A stretch of 64,000 nucleotides of DNA, from NCBI GenBank assembly GCA_900315455.1, contig OMZE01000012.1:1-64000 (forward strand). The letters are read 5' to 3'. Numbering within the stretch: the first letter of the stretch is position 1; each line of letters opens with the position of its first letter. The stretch is from an uncultured Prevotellaceae bacterium. GTDB lineage: Bacteria > Bacteroidota > Bacteroidia > Bacteroidales > Bacteroidaceae. Shown in pieces: positions 1 to 8,886 of this stretch. Below the pieces are notes generated by a model, which saw only the letters and a program-made list of their open reading frames with translations, made no database searches and was not told the DNA's origin. The position numbers and the translations under genes were made by a program.

Positions 1-327
1 ACCATGGTAGTCCACGTTGCCCCAAATGAACTTGACGTTCTTGAATGTGGCTCCGTTGGGAACACTGGCGACGTTGCCCGCTGTGGTATGAGTAAAGGAT
101 ACCACACCGTCGGCCTTGCCTTCGATGGTAACATTTTTAGGCAGGTTGGGCAACGTATAGTTGCCGGCCGCAACCACTTCGATAGTTGCACCGACGTCTG
201 CGGCTGCCACGGCATCTGCTAAAGTCGCATATCCGGTCGAGCCGATCTTCGCGACATCTTGCGCTTGCACCCAATGCGTGGTGAATGCAAGCAGCATAAT
301 TAGTAATGCTTTAATTCGTTGATTCAT
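1..327 (-). CDS. Exported surface protein, 5' end only (partial)
   Basis: Open from an ATG at 327 down to the left edge (109 codons, no stop), so only the N-terminus is seen. The first ~22 residues are a signal peptide (MNQRIK, then a hydrophobic stretch ending WVQAQ). Then comes a segment of the type 'GYATLADAVAAADVGATIEV', followed by glycine/asparagine-rich short strands with 'NVTIEGKADG' and 'FKNVKFIWG'. This pattern is common in large Bacteroidetes cell-surface proteins with beta-helix-like repeats. The function cannot be told from this part. The reading frame on the opposite strand at 4-222 is its shadow. Confidence 0.75.
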   Translation of the reverse strand, partial: MNQRIKALLIMLLAFTTHWVQAQDVAKIGSTGYATLADAVAAADVGATIEVVAAGNYTLPNLPKNVTIEGKADGVVSFTHTTAGNVASVPNGATFKNVKFIWGNVDYHG

Positions 328-856
328 GGTTCAATTTATTTTAATATATAGGTATTTGAATAAAAAATTAATACTATCTTCACTGCTATATCATATGAGG
401 CCGGTCTTTTTTCACATTATTATTAATATTTAGAGCATAATTGAATTAAGCGCGACTTATAATCTGCAAAAATAATTGTTATTTTTAGTATTCACAATTT
501 TTTTTGCCAAAAAAGGTAATATGTATCCATATTTTCAACAAAAGAAGTTGTTTTCTACCAAGGAGTTGTTCAAAATAGGACATTGATAATTGTTTCTCTC
601 CCACTCCACATCGTTGTCGTCACCGTTGTCGGTGAGCGTGAGGTTGGTTACATGTGTAAAAATGAGCATAAATATCGAGTAAGGCACTTGATTTCTGAAA
701 AAAAAAGAAAATTTTCTCTTTCGAAGAGAAAAAGCATGGACTTTCAGTTTTTTTTCGTATCTTCGCAGAGATATTGCAATAACCGGGCGGAGACAACATG
801 CTATCGACAAGGCGGAAACCTATGCCACAGTTGGCGAAGCCCCCAAATGCTAAACT
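328..856. other. AT-rich intergenic region between divergent genes
   Basis: This 530-bp stretch separates the divergent genes at 327 and 857. It is AT-rich, and the small reading frames in it look random. A short perfect hairpin (TTTCTC..GAGAAA) lies near 717-733. A -7-like element TATCTTCG (one mismatch to TAnnTTTG) is at 758-765 and could serve the gene at 857. No RNA gene was recognised. Confidence 0.4.
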
Positions 857-2917
857 ATGATCAACAGACAACTTCTTAGACCAGAGAGTATTGTAGTGGT
901 GGGTGGTTCGAACAACACCCACAAGCCGGGAGGTGCTGTAGTGCGCAACCTGCTCAATGGCGGCTACAAGGGCGTCTTACGTGTCGTCAATCCCAAGGAA
1001 GACGAGGTGCAGGGCGTGAAAGTGTTCCACGACGTGAAGGAAATCCCGCCGACCGACCTTGCCGTAGTGGTGATTCCGGCAAAATTGTGTCCCGAAACAG
1101 TGAAAGTGCTCGCATCGGAAAAAGGCGTGAAAGCCTTCATCATCATCACCGCCGGCTTTGGAGAGGAGACGCCTGCCGGTGCTGCCTTGGAGAAGGACAT
1201 CATCGACACCTGTGAGCAGTATGGCGCAGCCCTCATCGGGCCCAACTGCATCGGCCTTCTCAACTCCTGGCATCACAGTGTCTTTACCAAGCCCATCCCC
1301 CACCTCAATCCCAAGGGAGTAGACTTCATCAGCGGCTCTGGAGCCACCGCCGTGTTCATCCTCGAGTCGGCAGTCATCAAGGGATTGCAGTTCAACTCTG
1401 TATGGAGTATCGGCAATGGCAAGCAAATCGGCATAGAAGACGTGCTGCAATACATGGACGAGAATTTCGACATCGAACACGACTCCAAGGTGAAGTTGCT
1501 GTATATCGAGAACATCAGCAATCCCGACAAGTTGCTCTTCCATGCCAGTTCACTCATCCGCAAGGGATGCCGCATTGCCGCCATCAAGGCTGGCAGTTCG
1601 GAAAGCGGAAGCCGTGCGGCATCGTCGCACACCGGTGCCATCGCGAGCAGCGACTCCGCCGTGGAAGCCCTGTTCCGTAAGGCCGGCATCGTGAGATGTT
1701 TCTCGCGTGAGGAACTCACCACGGTAGGCTGTATCTTCACCCTCCCACCCATCAAGGGAAAGAATTTCGCCATCGTGACCCATGCCGGCGGTCCCGGCGT
1801 GATGCTTACCGATGCCTTGTCGAAAGGCGGGCTCAACGTGCCTCCCCTTGACAAGGAGATTGGCGAAGAACTCAAGACGAAACTCTACCCTGGTGCTTCT
1901 ACCGCCAACCCCATCGACATCCTTGCCACCGGCACGCCGGAGCATTTGGGCATCGCCATCGACTACTGTGAAGAGCGTTTCGACAACATCGATGCCATCA
2001 TGGTGATTTTCGGCACACCAGGTCTGGTGCAACTGTATGAGACCTATGACGTGTTGCACAAGAAGATACTGGAATGCAAGAAGCCCGTCTTCCCCATCCT
2101 GCCGAGTCTGCACACTGCCGGCCCTGAGGTAGAGGAATTCCTGCGCAAGGGACATGTGAACTTCAGCGACGAAGTGACCCTCGCCACCGCGCTGACACAA
2201 GTGATGCGCACTCCCCCACCCGCCCCACCAGAGATAGAACTCTTCGGCATCGACGTGCCCCGCATCCGTGAGATTATCTCCGGCATCAAGGAGAGCGGCT
2301 ATATCTCGCCCAACCTCGTGCACGACCTCCTGGCATGTGCGCAGATACCGATGGTGCCCGAGATGGTGAGCGACAAATGTGAGGAATTGGTGTCCTTTGC
2401 CGAGCGCACGGGCTATCCCGTGGTGGCAAAGGTAGTGGGCCCGGTTCATAAGAGCGACGTAGGCGGCGTGGCTCTCGACATCAAAAACGCCAAGCACCTG
2501 AAGATGGAGTTTGAACGGATGATGAAAATCAAGGATGCCACCGGCGTGATGGTACAGAAGATGCTTCGTGGCACGGAACTCTTCATCGGAGCGAAATATG
2601 AGTCACGCTTCGGACACATCGTGCTCTGCGGTCTGGGAGGCATCTTTGTAGAGGTGCTCAAAGACGTATCGAGCGGTTTGGCCCCACTGTCGTACGGCGA
2701 GGCCTATTCGATGATCAAATCGCTGCGTGGATACAAGATTATCGAGGGAACACGCGGTCAGAAAGGCATCAACCAGCAACGATATGCCGAGGTCATCGTA
2801 CGGCTCTCCACCCTCCTGCGTTTCGCCACCGAAATCAAGGAAATGGACATCAACCCACTCCTCGCCGACGAGAATGGCGTGACCGCTGTAGACGCCAGAA
2901 TATATATAGAGAAATAG
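857..2917 (+). CDS. Acyl-CoA synthetase, NDP-forming (acetate-CoA ligase, ADP-forming, alpha-beta fusion)
   Basis: 686 residues. The order is a CoA-binding Rossmann domain at the N-terminus (SIVVVGGSNN near residue 11, phosphohistidine-type 'SSHTGAIASSD' near 255), a succinyl-CoA-ligase-like domain in the middle, and a C-terminal ATP-grasp domain (from about 480; 'YPVVAKVVGP', 'EMDINPLLAD' near the end). This is the layout of fused ADP-forming acyl-CoA synthetases, which convert acyl-CoA, ADP and phosphate to acid, CoA and ATP in the cytoplasm. In anaerobes they make ATP from acetyl-CoA or from amino-acid-derived CoA esters. The exact substrate cannot be read from the sequence. The gene ends in a TAG that lies in phase with a 9-bp repeat array. 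Confidence 0.88.
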   Translation: MINRQLLRPESIVVVGGSNNTHKPGGAVVRNLLNGGYKGVLRVVNPKEDEVQGVKVFHDVKEIPPTDLAVVVIPAKLCPETVKVLASEKGVKAFIIITAGFGEETPAGAALEKDIIDTCEQYGAALIGPNCIGLLNSWHHSVFTKPIPHLNPKGVDFISGSGATAVFILESAVIKGLQFNSVWSIGNGKQIGIEDVLQYMDENFDIEHDSKVKLLYIENISNPDKLLFHASSLIRKGCRIAAIKAGSSESGSRAASSHTGAIASSDSAVEALFRKAGIVRCFSREELTTVGCIFTLPPIKGKNFAIVTHAGGPGVMLTDALSKGGLNVPPLDKEIGEELKTKLYPGASTANPIDILATGTPEHLGIAIDYCEERFDNIDAIMVIFGTPGLVQLYETYDVLHKKILECKKPVFPILPSLHTAGPEVEEFLRKGHVNFSDEVTLATALTQVMRTPPPAPPEIELFGIDVPRIREIISGIKESGYISPNLVHDLLACAQIPMVPEMVSDKCEELVSFAERTGYPVVAKVVGPVHKSDVGGVALDIKNAKHLKMEFERMMKIKDATGVMVQKMLRGTELFIGAKYESRFGHIVLCGLGGIFVEVLKDVSSGLAPLSYGEAYSMIKSLRGYKIIEGTRGQKGINQQRYAEVIVRLSTLLRFATEIKEMDINPLLADENGVTAVDARIYIEK

Positions 2918-2982
2918 GAACTATAGAAACTATAGTAACTATAGAAAACTATAGATAACTATAGATAATATAGAAACTATAG
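2912..2982. repeat. 9/10-bp tandem repeat with palindromic core CTATAG
   Basis: CTATAG starts at 2921, 2930, 2939, 2949, 2959 and 2977, with mostly 9-10 nt spacing and A-rich spacers. The stop TAG of the preceding gene (2915-2917) sits in a degenerate first unit exactly 9 nt upstream, so the next two or three units carry further in-frame TAGs. It fills the gap before bcp. Confidence 0.85.
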
Positions 2983-3008
2983 AAAACCATAAAAAAAAGA
3001 ATACACTA

Positions 3009-3485
3009 ATGATACAAATTGGAGACAAAGCCCCGGAAGTGCTGGGGCACGACGAGAACGGCAATGAGATTCGTCTCAGTGATTTCAAAGGCAAGAAACT
3101 GGTGCTCTATTTCTATCCGAAAGACATGACATCGGGCTGTACTGCCGAAGCCTGCAACCTGCGCGACAACATCGGAGCCCTTGAGGCCCAAGGCTTTGCC
3201 GTATTGGGAGCCAGTGTAGACGACGCGAAGTCGCACCAGCGGTTCATCGCCAAGCACGAACTGCCCTTCCACCTGATTGCCGACACCGACAAGCAACTTG
3301 TGGAGCAATTTGGTGTATGGGGAGAAAAGAGCATGTATGGCAGGAAATATTTCGGCACGTTCCGCACCACCTTCATCATCAACGAGGAAGGCATAGTGGA
3401 GCGCATCATTGGTCCGAAGAAGATCAAGACCAAAGACCACGCCAAGCAAATCTTGGAGGTTGGAGGTTGGAGGTTGGAGATTTAA
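3009..3485 (+). CDS. bcp: Thioredoxin-dependent thiol peroxidase (peroxiredoxin, Bcp/PrxQ)
   Basis: 158 residues with the full AhpC/TSA thioredoxin fold. The peroxidatic Cys44 and candidate resolving Cys49 sit in 'SGCTAEAC', the atypical 2-Cys layout of the Bcp/PrxQ family. It reduces hydrogen peroxide and organic hydroperoxides in the cytoplasm using thioredoxin. The normal C-terminus should end near 'DHAKQIL'. The last 8-9 residues (EVGGWRLEI) are encoded by a 7-bp TTGGAGG tandem repeat, so the repeat has replaced the original stop. Promoter not obvious; the gene may be co-transcribed with the upstream one. Confidence 0.95.
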   Translation: MIQIGDKAPEVLGHDENGNEIRLSDFKGKKLVLYFYPKDMTSGCTAEACNLRDNIGALEAQGFAVLGASVDDAKSHQRFIAKHELPFHLIADTDKQLVEQFGVWGEKSMYGRKYFGTFRTTFIINEEGIVERIIGPKKIKTKDHAKQILEVGGWRLEI

Positions 3486-3504
3486 GGTTTGAGGTTTGAG
3501 GTTT
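3453..3504. repeat. 7-bp tandem repeat (TTGGAGG grading into TTTGAGG)
   Basis: Seven units in strict 7-nt phase begin at 3453, 3460, 3467, 3474, 3481, 3488 and 3495. The first four encode the C-terminus of Bcp. It is followed by two small hairpins (TCATGC-TGC-GCATGA near 3506-3520 and GAAAGT-AA-ACTTTC near 3549-3562) and then by related GAGATTTGAGATTT sequence at 3590-3602. Confidence 0.85.
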
Positions 3505-3605
3505 ATCATGCTGCGCATGATGAACATCGGCAGCGCCTCGGCATACAGAAAGTAAACTTTCGTCTGCACTCGGCTTGCACGATGTTTGAGATTTGAGATT
3601 TGGAA

Positions 3606-4850
3606 ATGATGAGATTGAGGACAACTATACTTACCGTGCTCTTCCTGTCGATTGCGATGGCCATGAGGGCACAGCGCCACGAGATTTTCAACGACCGCAT
3701 CTCATCGCTTCAGGTGGTGAGCGGCAACGACTGGCTGTCGCCTCCCGTCACCACGTTAGGCGGCGCACCCATCCACATCTCGTTCGACGACCAGACTCAC
3801 GAGTATCACCGCTATACCTATCGCATCGAACACTGCGAGGCCGACTGGAGCGTCAGTGAGGAAATATTCACCAGCGACTACATTGACGGATTCACTGAAG
3901 GCAACCTCATCGAAGATATCGAGGAGTCGCTCAACACCAATGTGCTCTATACCCACTATCACCTCTCCATTCCCAATGAGCATTGCCGGCTGAAGATGAG
4001 CGGCAACTACCGCATCACGGTGCTCGACGACAACAACGACGAGGAGCCGATGTTCAGTGCCTGTTTCATGGTAGTAGACCCACGGATGAGCATCTCGCTT
4101 GGTGTGACCACCAACACCGACATTGATGTCAACCAGTCGCACCAGCAAGTGAGCATGCTGGTGTCGTACAGGGGACTGAATGTCAGCGACCCCTCCACGC
4201 AGATCAAGACCGTGGTGATGCAGAACGGCCGATGGGACAATGCCAGAATAAATGCCAAACCACAGTTCACGATGAACGAAAGCCTGCGATGGGAGCACTG
4301 CCGCGACTTCATTTTCGAAGGTGGCAACGAGTACCGGAAATTCGAGGTGCTCGATACCGATCACCCCAGCATGGGTGTCGACAAAATCAGATGGGACGGG
4401 GAGATGTTCCATGCCTACATCTTCGCCGACGAGCGACGTCCCAACTACCTCTACGATGAGGATGCCAATGGCTGTTTCTACATCCGCAACAGCGACAATG
4501 TGGAGAACGACCGCACCTCGGAATATGTGGTGGCACATTTCCAGGTGTTCAGCGACAAATACGACGGCGAGGTTTATCTCAATGGTGTCTGGACCAACGA
4601 CCAGTTTCTTCCCCGTTACCGCATGGAGTATGACTATGCCACAGGTAGTTATGAGGCAGCGGTGATACTGAAAATGGGCTACTACTCCTACCAATACCTG
4701 CTGCTCGATGAGGCCGGCTATACTCATTTCCTCCCCTCTGAGGGAAATTTCTTCGAGACCGAGAACCAATACCAGGCCCTGGTCTACTATCGTGAGCCCG
4801 GCGGGCGCACCGACCTGCTGCTGGGCTACCAGCAAGTGAAAACGAGATAA
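3606..4850 (+). CDS. Type IX secretion system plug protein (DUF5103 family)
   Basis: About 414 residues. A signal peptide (MMRLRTTILTVLF... ending MRAQ) is followed by the conserved start of the family: 'LSPPVTTLGG', 'YRIEHCEADW', 'TEGNLIEDIEESLNT'. Family members are about 400-420 residues. In T9SS structures this beta-sandwich protein acts as the periplasmic plug of the outer-membrane translocon, sealing it between substrates. The frame opens at 3600; I prefer the ATG at 3606 or 3609 because it fits the signal peptide. The C-terminal tails of the protease at 14.1 kb and the surface protein at 20.2 kb are likely substrates of this system. Confidence 0.85.
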   Translation: MMRLRTTILTVLFLSIAMAMRAQRHEIFNDRISSLQVVSGNDWLSPPVTTLGGAPIHISFDDQTHEYHRYTYRIEHCEADWSVSEEIFTSDYIDGFTEGNLIEDIEESLNTNVLYTHYHLSIPNEHCRLKMSGNYRITVLDDNNDEEPMFSACFMVVDPRMSISLGVTTNTDIDVNQSHQQVSMLVSYRGLNVSDPSTQIKTVVMQNGRWDNARINAKPQFTMNESLRWEHCRDFIFEGGNEYRKFEVLDTDHPSMGVDKIRWDGEMFHAYIFADERRPNYLYDEDANGCFYIRNSDNVENDRTSEYVVAHFQVFSDKYDGEVYLNGVWTNDQFLPRYRMEYDYATGSYEAAVILKMGYYSYQYLLLDEAGYTHFLPSEGNFFETENQYQALVYYREPGGRTDLLLGYQQVKTR

Positions 4851-4862
4851 GCAAGAATCCTA

Positions 4863-6059
4863 ATGAACATCTCCATCTACACCCTTACCTCGGCCTTGCA
4901 CGATGCCAAGGCCGTGGATGCCGTGACCCGGGAATTCCTTTCGGGTCTCGACATCGACTATACCCTGAAAGGCGACGACTACAGCGACTATGGCCATGGC
5001 TTCAGCCTCATCTACGTACGCACCGGTGGTACCGAAGGCATATTTGCCCGACTCCTGCCCCTGTTGCGCGAGAAGAGCCGACACCCTTTCTATCTCCTCA
5101 CCTCGGGCAAAAGCAACTCACTGGCCGCTTCGATGGAAATCCTCTCCTACCTGCGCCTACAAGGCGAGGAAGGCGAGATACTGCATGGCAACCCTACATT
5201 TGTAGCCCACCGCATAGGCGTGCTGTGCCAAGCCCATGAAGCACGCGCCAAACTCCGCGGCATGCGTTTGGGCGTTATCGGCGCTCCGTCCGACTGGCTG
5301 ATTTCCAGTCAAACCGATGATGCCGTTGTATATGAGAAAACAGGCATCCAACTGGTGCACATCGACATGAAAGAGGTCATCGAAGCCATCTCTCCGCAAG
5401 AGGAGCCGATTTCATGTGTCCCCACCACCCCACAGGTTGTCAAAGATGCCTTGCCCGGTGCGACGGCCATCTACAAGGCACTGAAACATGTCGTGGAGAA
5501 GCATCGGCTTCAAGGATTCACCATCCGTTGTTTTGACCTGCTCACGGCCGTGCACAATACCGGCTGCCTGGCACTGGCACGCCTGAACGCGGAGGGCTTC
5601 GTAGCGGGATGTGAAGGCGACGTGCCCACCATGCTGACGATGGCGGTGGCGCGTGCCATTACAGGTGTGTCGGGTTTCCAAGCCAATCCTTCGAGCATCG
5701 ACCCCGAGACAGGCGAGATGGTCTTTGCCCACTGCACCATTCCCTTCGACATGGTGGAGAGTTATGAACTGGACACCCACTTCGAGTCGGGCATTGGTGT
5801 AGGAATCCGAGGTCGGATGCATGAAGGCGGTGTGACCATGGTGAAACTCGCCGGCGATTGCTCAAGGATGTTTGTTGCCGAGGGAGAGTTGCTGCGCAAT
5901 GAGTCGAAGCCCGACCTCTGCCGCACCCAACTGGCCATCGGTCTCGACAAGCCCCGTCACACGGCCTATTTCCTCACCCATCCCATCGGCAACCATCATG
6001 TCATCGTAGCCGGAAGATGGAAAGAACAATTGAAAGCGATAGCGAAGTATTTATTATAG
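4863..6059 (+). CDS. Sugar-isomerase-like protein (L-fucose/L-arabinose isomerase fold)
   Basis: 398 residues, no signal peptide, cytosolic. Two-domain look: an N-terminal part with 'LIYVRTGGTEG' and 'LLTSGKSNSLAASMEIL', and a C-terminal part with 'SGIGVGIRGRMHEGGVTMVKLAG' (near 300) and an end of the type 'HPIGNHHVIVAG'. This resembles the family often annotated as fucose-isomerase-like in Bacteroidetes. I infer the fold from these motifs and cannot name the substrate. It starts 12 nt after the T9SS plug gene and may be co-transcribed with it. Its stop TAG (6057-6059) is the first phased unit of a CTATAG repeat. Confidence 0.55.
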   Translation: MNISIYTLTSALHDAKAVDAVTREFLSGLDIDYTLKGDDYSDYGHGFSLIYVRTGGTEGIFARLLPLLREKSRHPFYLLTSGKSNSLAASMEILSYLRLQGEEGEILHGNPTFVAHRIGVLCQAHEARAKLRGMRLGVIGAPSDWLISSQTDDAVVYEKTGIQLVHIDMKEVIEAISPQEEPISCVPTTPQVVKDALPGATAIYKALKHVVEKHRLQGFTIRCFDLLTAVHNTGCLALARLNAEGFVAGCEGDVPTMLTMAVARAITGVSGFQANPSSIDPETGEMVFAHCTIPFDMVESYELDTHFESGIGVGIRGRMHEGGVTMVKLAGDCSRMFVAEGELLRNESKPDLCRTQLAIGLDKPRHTAYFLTHPIGNHHVIVAGRWKEQLKAIAKYLL

Positions 6060-6116
6060 GAACTATAGATACTATAGAAAACTATAGAAACTATAGAAAT
6101 CTATAGAAATCTATAG
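6054..6116. repeat. 9/10-bp tandem repeat with palindromic core CTATAG
   Basis: CTATAG begins at 6063, 6072, 6082, 6091, 6101 and 6111 (spacing 9 or 10). A degenerate unit at 6054 contains the stop codon of the preceding gene, so extra in-frame TAG codons follow at 6066 and 6075. It fills the gap up to the dipeptidase gene at 6133. Confidence 0.88.
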
Positions 6117-6132
6117 AAAAAAACAACCAAGA

Positions 6133-7764
6133 ATGAAAACAAGAAAGATGGCCGCCATCGTGGCCGCATTACTCGTGCCACTCGCCTGTTTCTCGCAGCC
6201 CGATGAGATGACCATTGAAGGCATGTCGCGCATGTCGTGCACCAGCATCATGGTGGGAAAGGCTGCCTCCACCGACGGGTCCGTCATCACCTCACACACC
6301 TGCGACTCATGGTATCGCACCTGGATGCAGGTGGTGCCCGCCAAGGACCACATGGAAGGAACGAGAGTGGATATCTACGATGGCAGGATGCACACGCAAA
6401 GTGCTGCCGACAGCACGAAGATGCATGTCAGGGGGAGCATACCACAGGTAGCCCACACCTACCGCTATCTCGACACGGCATATCCCTGCCTCAACGAGAA
6501 ACAGTTGGGCATCGGCGAGACCACCATCACCGGCCGTAAGGAGTTGCAGAACAAGAAAGGCCTGTTCTTGATAGAGGAATTGGAGCGAATCGCCCTGGAG
6601 CGCTGCTCTACCGCCCGTGAGGCCATCCGCCTGATGGGCGACCTTGTGAAACAATATGGCTATGGCGACAGCGGAGAATGCCTCACCATTGCCGACAAGA
6701 ACGAGGTGTGGATTTTCGAAATCTTCGGCGAGGGAGAGAAGAACATCGGTGGTGTATGGGCCGCTGTGCGCATCCCCGACGACGAGGTAAGCGTGTCGGC
6801 CAACATCAGCCGCATCGGCGAGATTGACCTCAGTGACCCCGACCATTACATGGCTTCCGACAACGTGCTGGATGTGGCGAAGAAGATGAAATGGTGGGAC
6901 GGCAAGCAACCCTTCTGTTTCTGGAAAGCCTACAGTGGGGGCAACTACCTCAACGAAGTGAAGAACTACAGCGTGCGCGAACATTTTATCCTCAACGCCC
7001 TGGCCCCCTCACTCCACCTGAGCGACACCGTAGCCAACCTGCCGCTCAGCGTGCGACCCGACGCGAAAGTGAGTGTGGAACAAGTGATGCGGCTTTTGGG
7101 AAGTTATTTCGAAGGTACGGAAAAGAACCTCAGTGGACGCCACAAGATAGTGAATCCCAAGCGCAAGGATAAGGACGGCAATTTGGTGGAAGGAGAGCCC
7201 GACAGCATCGTTTCACCTGTCTCCAATCCCTGGATGCGCCCTGATGAAATCAACATGTATTACGCTATGGGCGACTCGGTGATGAAGAACATCCGAACGG
7301 TGAGCGTGCCTTGGTGTGCCTACAGCACCGTGATACAGTTGCGGTCATGGCTGCCCGACGAGGTGGGAGGCGTAGTATGGATGTGCCTCGACAACCCCGG
7401 GGAGAGTCCACGTTTCCCCATCTTCAGCGGAACGACACAGTTGCCCACTCTCCTCAGCATCTGTGGTCAGCATAGCGAGCGCGACGATGCAGCACTGTGG
7501 CATTTCAGGAAAGCCAACAGGCTCGCCACCCTGAGGTGGGGAACCTACCGCAAGACTCTGGAGCCACTACGCGACTATTTCATAGAAAAAGGTGCAAGAG
7601 AGTTGCCTTTTGTAGAACAGACCTGGCAAAGGCTACAGTCGGAAGACCCGAAGCAAGCCGAGCGGATGCTCAATGGCTACACCGCCGACTTCTTTGGCGC
7701 CACCATACTGCGATGGGACGAGTTGGCCCGGCTGCTGTGGCGCCAGACATGGGCGGGCTGGTGA
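6133..7764 (+). CDS. C69-family dipeptidase (PepD-like), exported
   Basis: 543 residues. A signal peptide (MKTRKMAAIVAALLVPLACFSQ) is followed by a short propeptide and the mature-type N-terminus 'SCTSIMVGKAASTDGS', with Cys36 as the expected N-terminal nucleophile (Ntn hydrolase). The acyl-coenzyme-A:6-APA/NAAA-like fold of family C69 hydrolyses dipeptides with broad specificity. In Bacteroidetes these enzymes are exported and feed peptide catabolism. Length fits the family (470-560). It is the last gene of the rightward run and is followed by a hairpin terminator. Confidence 0.9.
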   Translation: MKTRKMAAIVAALLVPLACFSQPDEMTIEGMSRMSCTSIMVGKAASTDGSVITSHTCDSWYRTWMQVVPAKDHMEGTRVDIYDGRMHTQSAADSTKMHVRGSIPQVAHTYRYLDTAYPCLNEKQLGIGETTITGRKELQNKKGLFLIEELERIALERCSTAREAIRLMGDLVKQYGYGDSGECLTIADKNEVWIFEIFGEGEKNIGGVWAAVRIPDDEVSVSANISRIGEIDLSDPDHYMASDNVLDVAKKMKWWDGKQPFCFWKAYSGGNYLNEVKNYSVREHFILNALAPSLHLSDTVANLPLSVRPDAKVSVEQVMRLLGSYFEGTEKNLSGRHKIVNPKRKDKDGNLVEGEPDSIVSPVSNPWMRPDEINMYYAMGDSVMKNIRTVSVPWCAYSTVIQLRSWLPDEVGGVVWMCLDNPGESPRFPIFSGTTQLPTLLSICGQHSERDDAALWHFRKANRLATLRWGTYRKTLEPLRDYFIEKGARELPFVEQTWQRLQSEDPKQAERMLNGYTADFFGATILRWDELARLLWRQTWAGW

Positions 7765-7810
7765 TAAATACCTTATAGGCCGCAGAGACCCTGATGGCAC
7801 TAAAGACCCT

Positions 7811-7840
7811 AAAGGCCGCGCTTGCGGCCTTTCTTTTGTT
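7811..7840 (+). terminator. Rho-independent terminator after the C69 dipeptidase
   Basis: AAAGGCCGC-GCTT-GCGGCCTTT stem-loop followed by a T-rich tract (CTTTTGTTTGG). It stands about 45 nt after the stop codon. Confidence 0.8.
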
Positions 7841-7890
7841 TGGTTTGTTGCTGTAATACAGCAACATACGGGACAGGGGGAAGACAGAGG

Positions 7891-7957
7891 GGAACGAAGG
7901 GACGAAGGAACGGAGGGACGGAGAGACGGAGAGACGAAGGAACGGAGGGACGGAGGA
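7891..7957. repeat. 8-bp purine-rich tandem repeat (GGACGGAG type)
   Basis: About eight units of 8 (one 9) nt alternate between GGACGGAG, AGACGGAG, AGACGAAG and GAACGGAG. It lies between the convergent dipeptidase and rnz genes and stops 3 nt before the rnz stop codon. Confidence 0.8.
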
Positions 7958-7960
7958 AAA

Positions 7961-8878
7961 TCACAAGATATCGACGACCAGCCCCTCCTGAGCGAGGATG
8001 GTGTTGGGGAAGATGCTCTTTGCCTCATCGAGGAGCGGCTGCTCGTCGTTGTAGCGCGAACTGTAGTGCCCTATCATGAGTTGCCGGGCCTGTGCGTCGC
8101 GAGCCACCGTTGCTGCCTCGGCTGCCGTGCTATGGTAATAGAGGCCTGCCAACGCGGCATAGGTCTTCTCGTAAGTGCTCTCATGATAGAGGAGACTCAC
8201 TCCTTCTATTTGCCGGTAAAGAGTGGGAATGTATCTCGTGTCGGAACAATAGGCAAACGACCTTGGCGCATCGGCTGGGGTCACCAACAGGCTGTTGGGC
8301 ACCACTTCGCCATCTTCCGTCACCCAGTCGGCTCCCTGCTTGATGTTGTTGATTTGACTGACGGGGATACCATAGAAGTCGATCATATCACGTCGGATAT
8401 GAGGAAGAGTTGGCTTCTCCCTGAAGAGGAAACCGCAGCATGGCACCCGGTGCTCCAGCGGCAGGGTAACGACAGAAAGAGTCCGGTCGTCATAGACAAG
8501 TTGCTGCCGGGTGGCATCGAGCGGACGGAACATCACCTCATAATCCAGGCCACCACAGAACATCTTCATCATCTCATGGAAGAGACTTTCAAACTGTGCC
8601 GGGGCACACACCAACAACGGTGCCTTACGTCCCAGCAAGCCGAAGGAACTGATGAGGCCTATAAGTCCGAAGCAATGGTCGCCATGGAGATGTGAGACAA
8701 ACACCCCCTTGATTTTGTTGAAATTGATTCGCGCCCTCATGAGGAGCATCTGCGTTCCCTCGCCACAGTCTACGAGAAACATCTTTCCCCGGATCTCAAC
8801 GACCTGCGACGAAGCATAGTGGCGCATCGTAGGGCGCGCGCTGCCACAACCGAGCACATGAACCTTGAAGTCCTCCAT
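7961..8878 (-). CDS. rnz: Ribonuclease Z (tRNA 3' endonuclease)
   Basis: 305 residues, metallo-beta-lactamase fold. The zinc motif HxHxDH is present as SHLHGDH (His63, His65, Asp67, His68). The later family features 'CSDTRYIP' and 'HEST' and a final histidine in 'MIGHYSSRY' are all there. It cuts the 3' trailer from tRNA precursors and may take part in RNA turnover. Length is normal for the short bacterial form (about 305). It is the last gene of a leftward run (exported unknown, mazG, lipoprotein, rnz) with an 8-nt gap to the upstream lipoprotein gene. Confidence 0.96.
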   Translation of the reverse strand: MEDFKVHVLGCGSARPTMRHYASSQVVEIRGKMFLVDCGEGTQMLLMRARINFNKIKGVFVSHLHGDHCFGLIGLISSFGLLGRKAPLLVCAPAQFESLFHEMMKMFCGGLDYEVMFRPLDATRQQLVYDDRTLSVVTLPLEHRVPCCGFLFREKPTLPHIRRDMIDFYGIPVSQINNIKQGADWVTEDGEVVPNSLLVTPADAPRSFAYCSDTRYIPTLYRQIEGVSLLYHESTYEKTYAALAGLYYHSTAAEAATVARDAQARQLMIGHYSSRYNDEQPLLDEAKSIFPNTILAQEGLVVDIL

Positions 8879-8886
8879 GCGCCCCG

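Noticed and set aside
583-922. Overlapping small frames upstream of the acyl-CoA synthetase gene
   Set aside because: They overlap on both strands in AT-rich DNA with no start signals or recognisable sequence.
3756-4835. 359-codon minus-strand frame inside the T9SS plug gene
   Set aside because: Antisense shadow; the plus-strand protein has a signal peptide and the family motifs.
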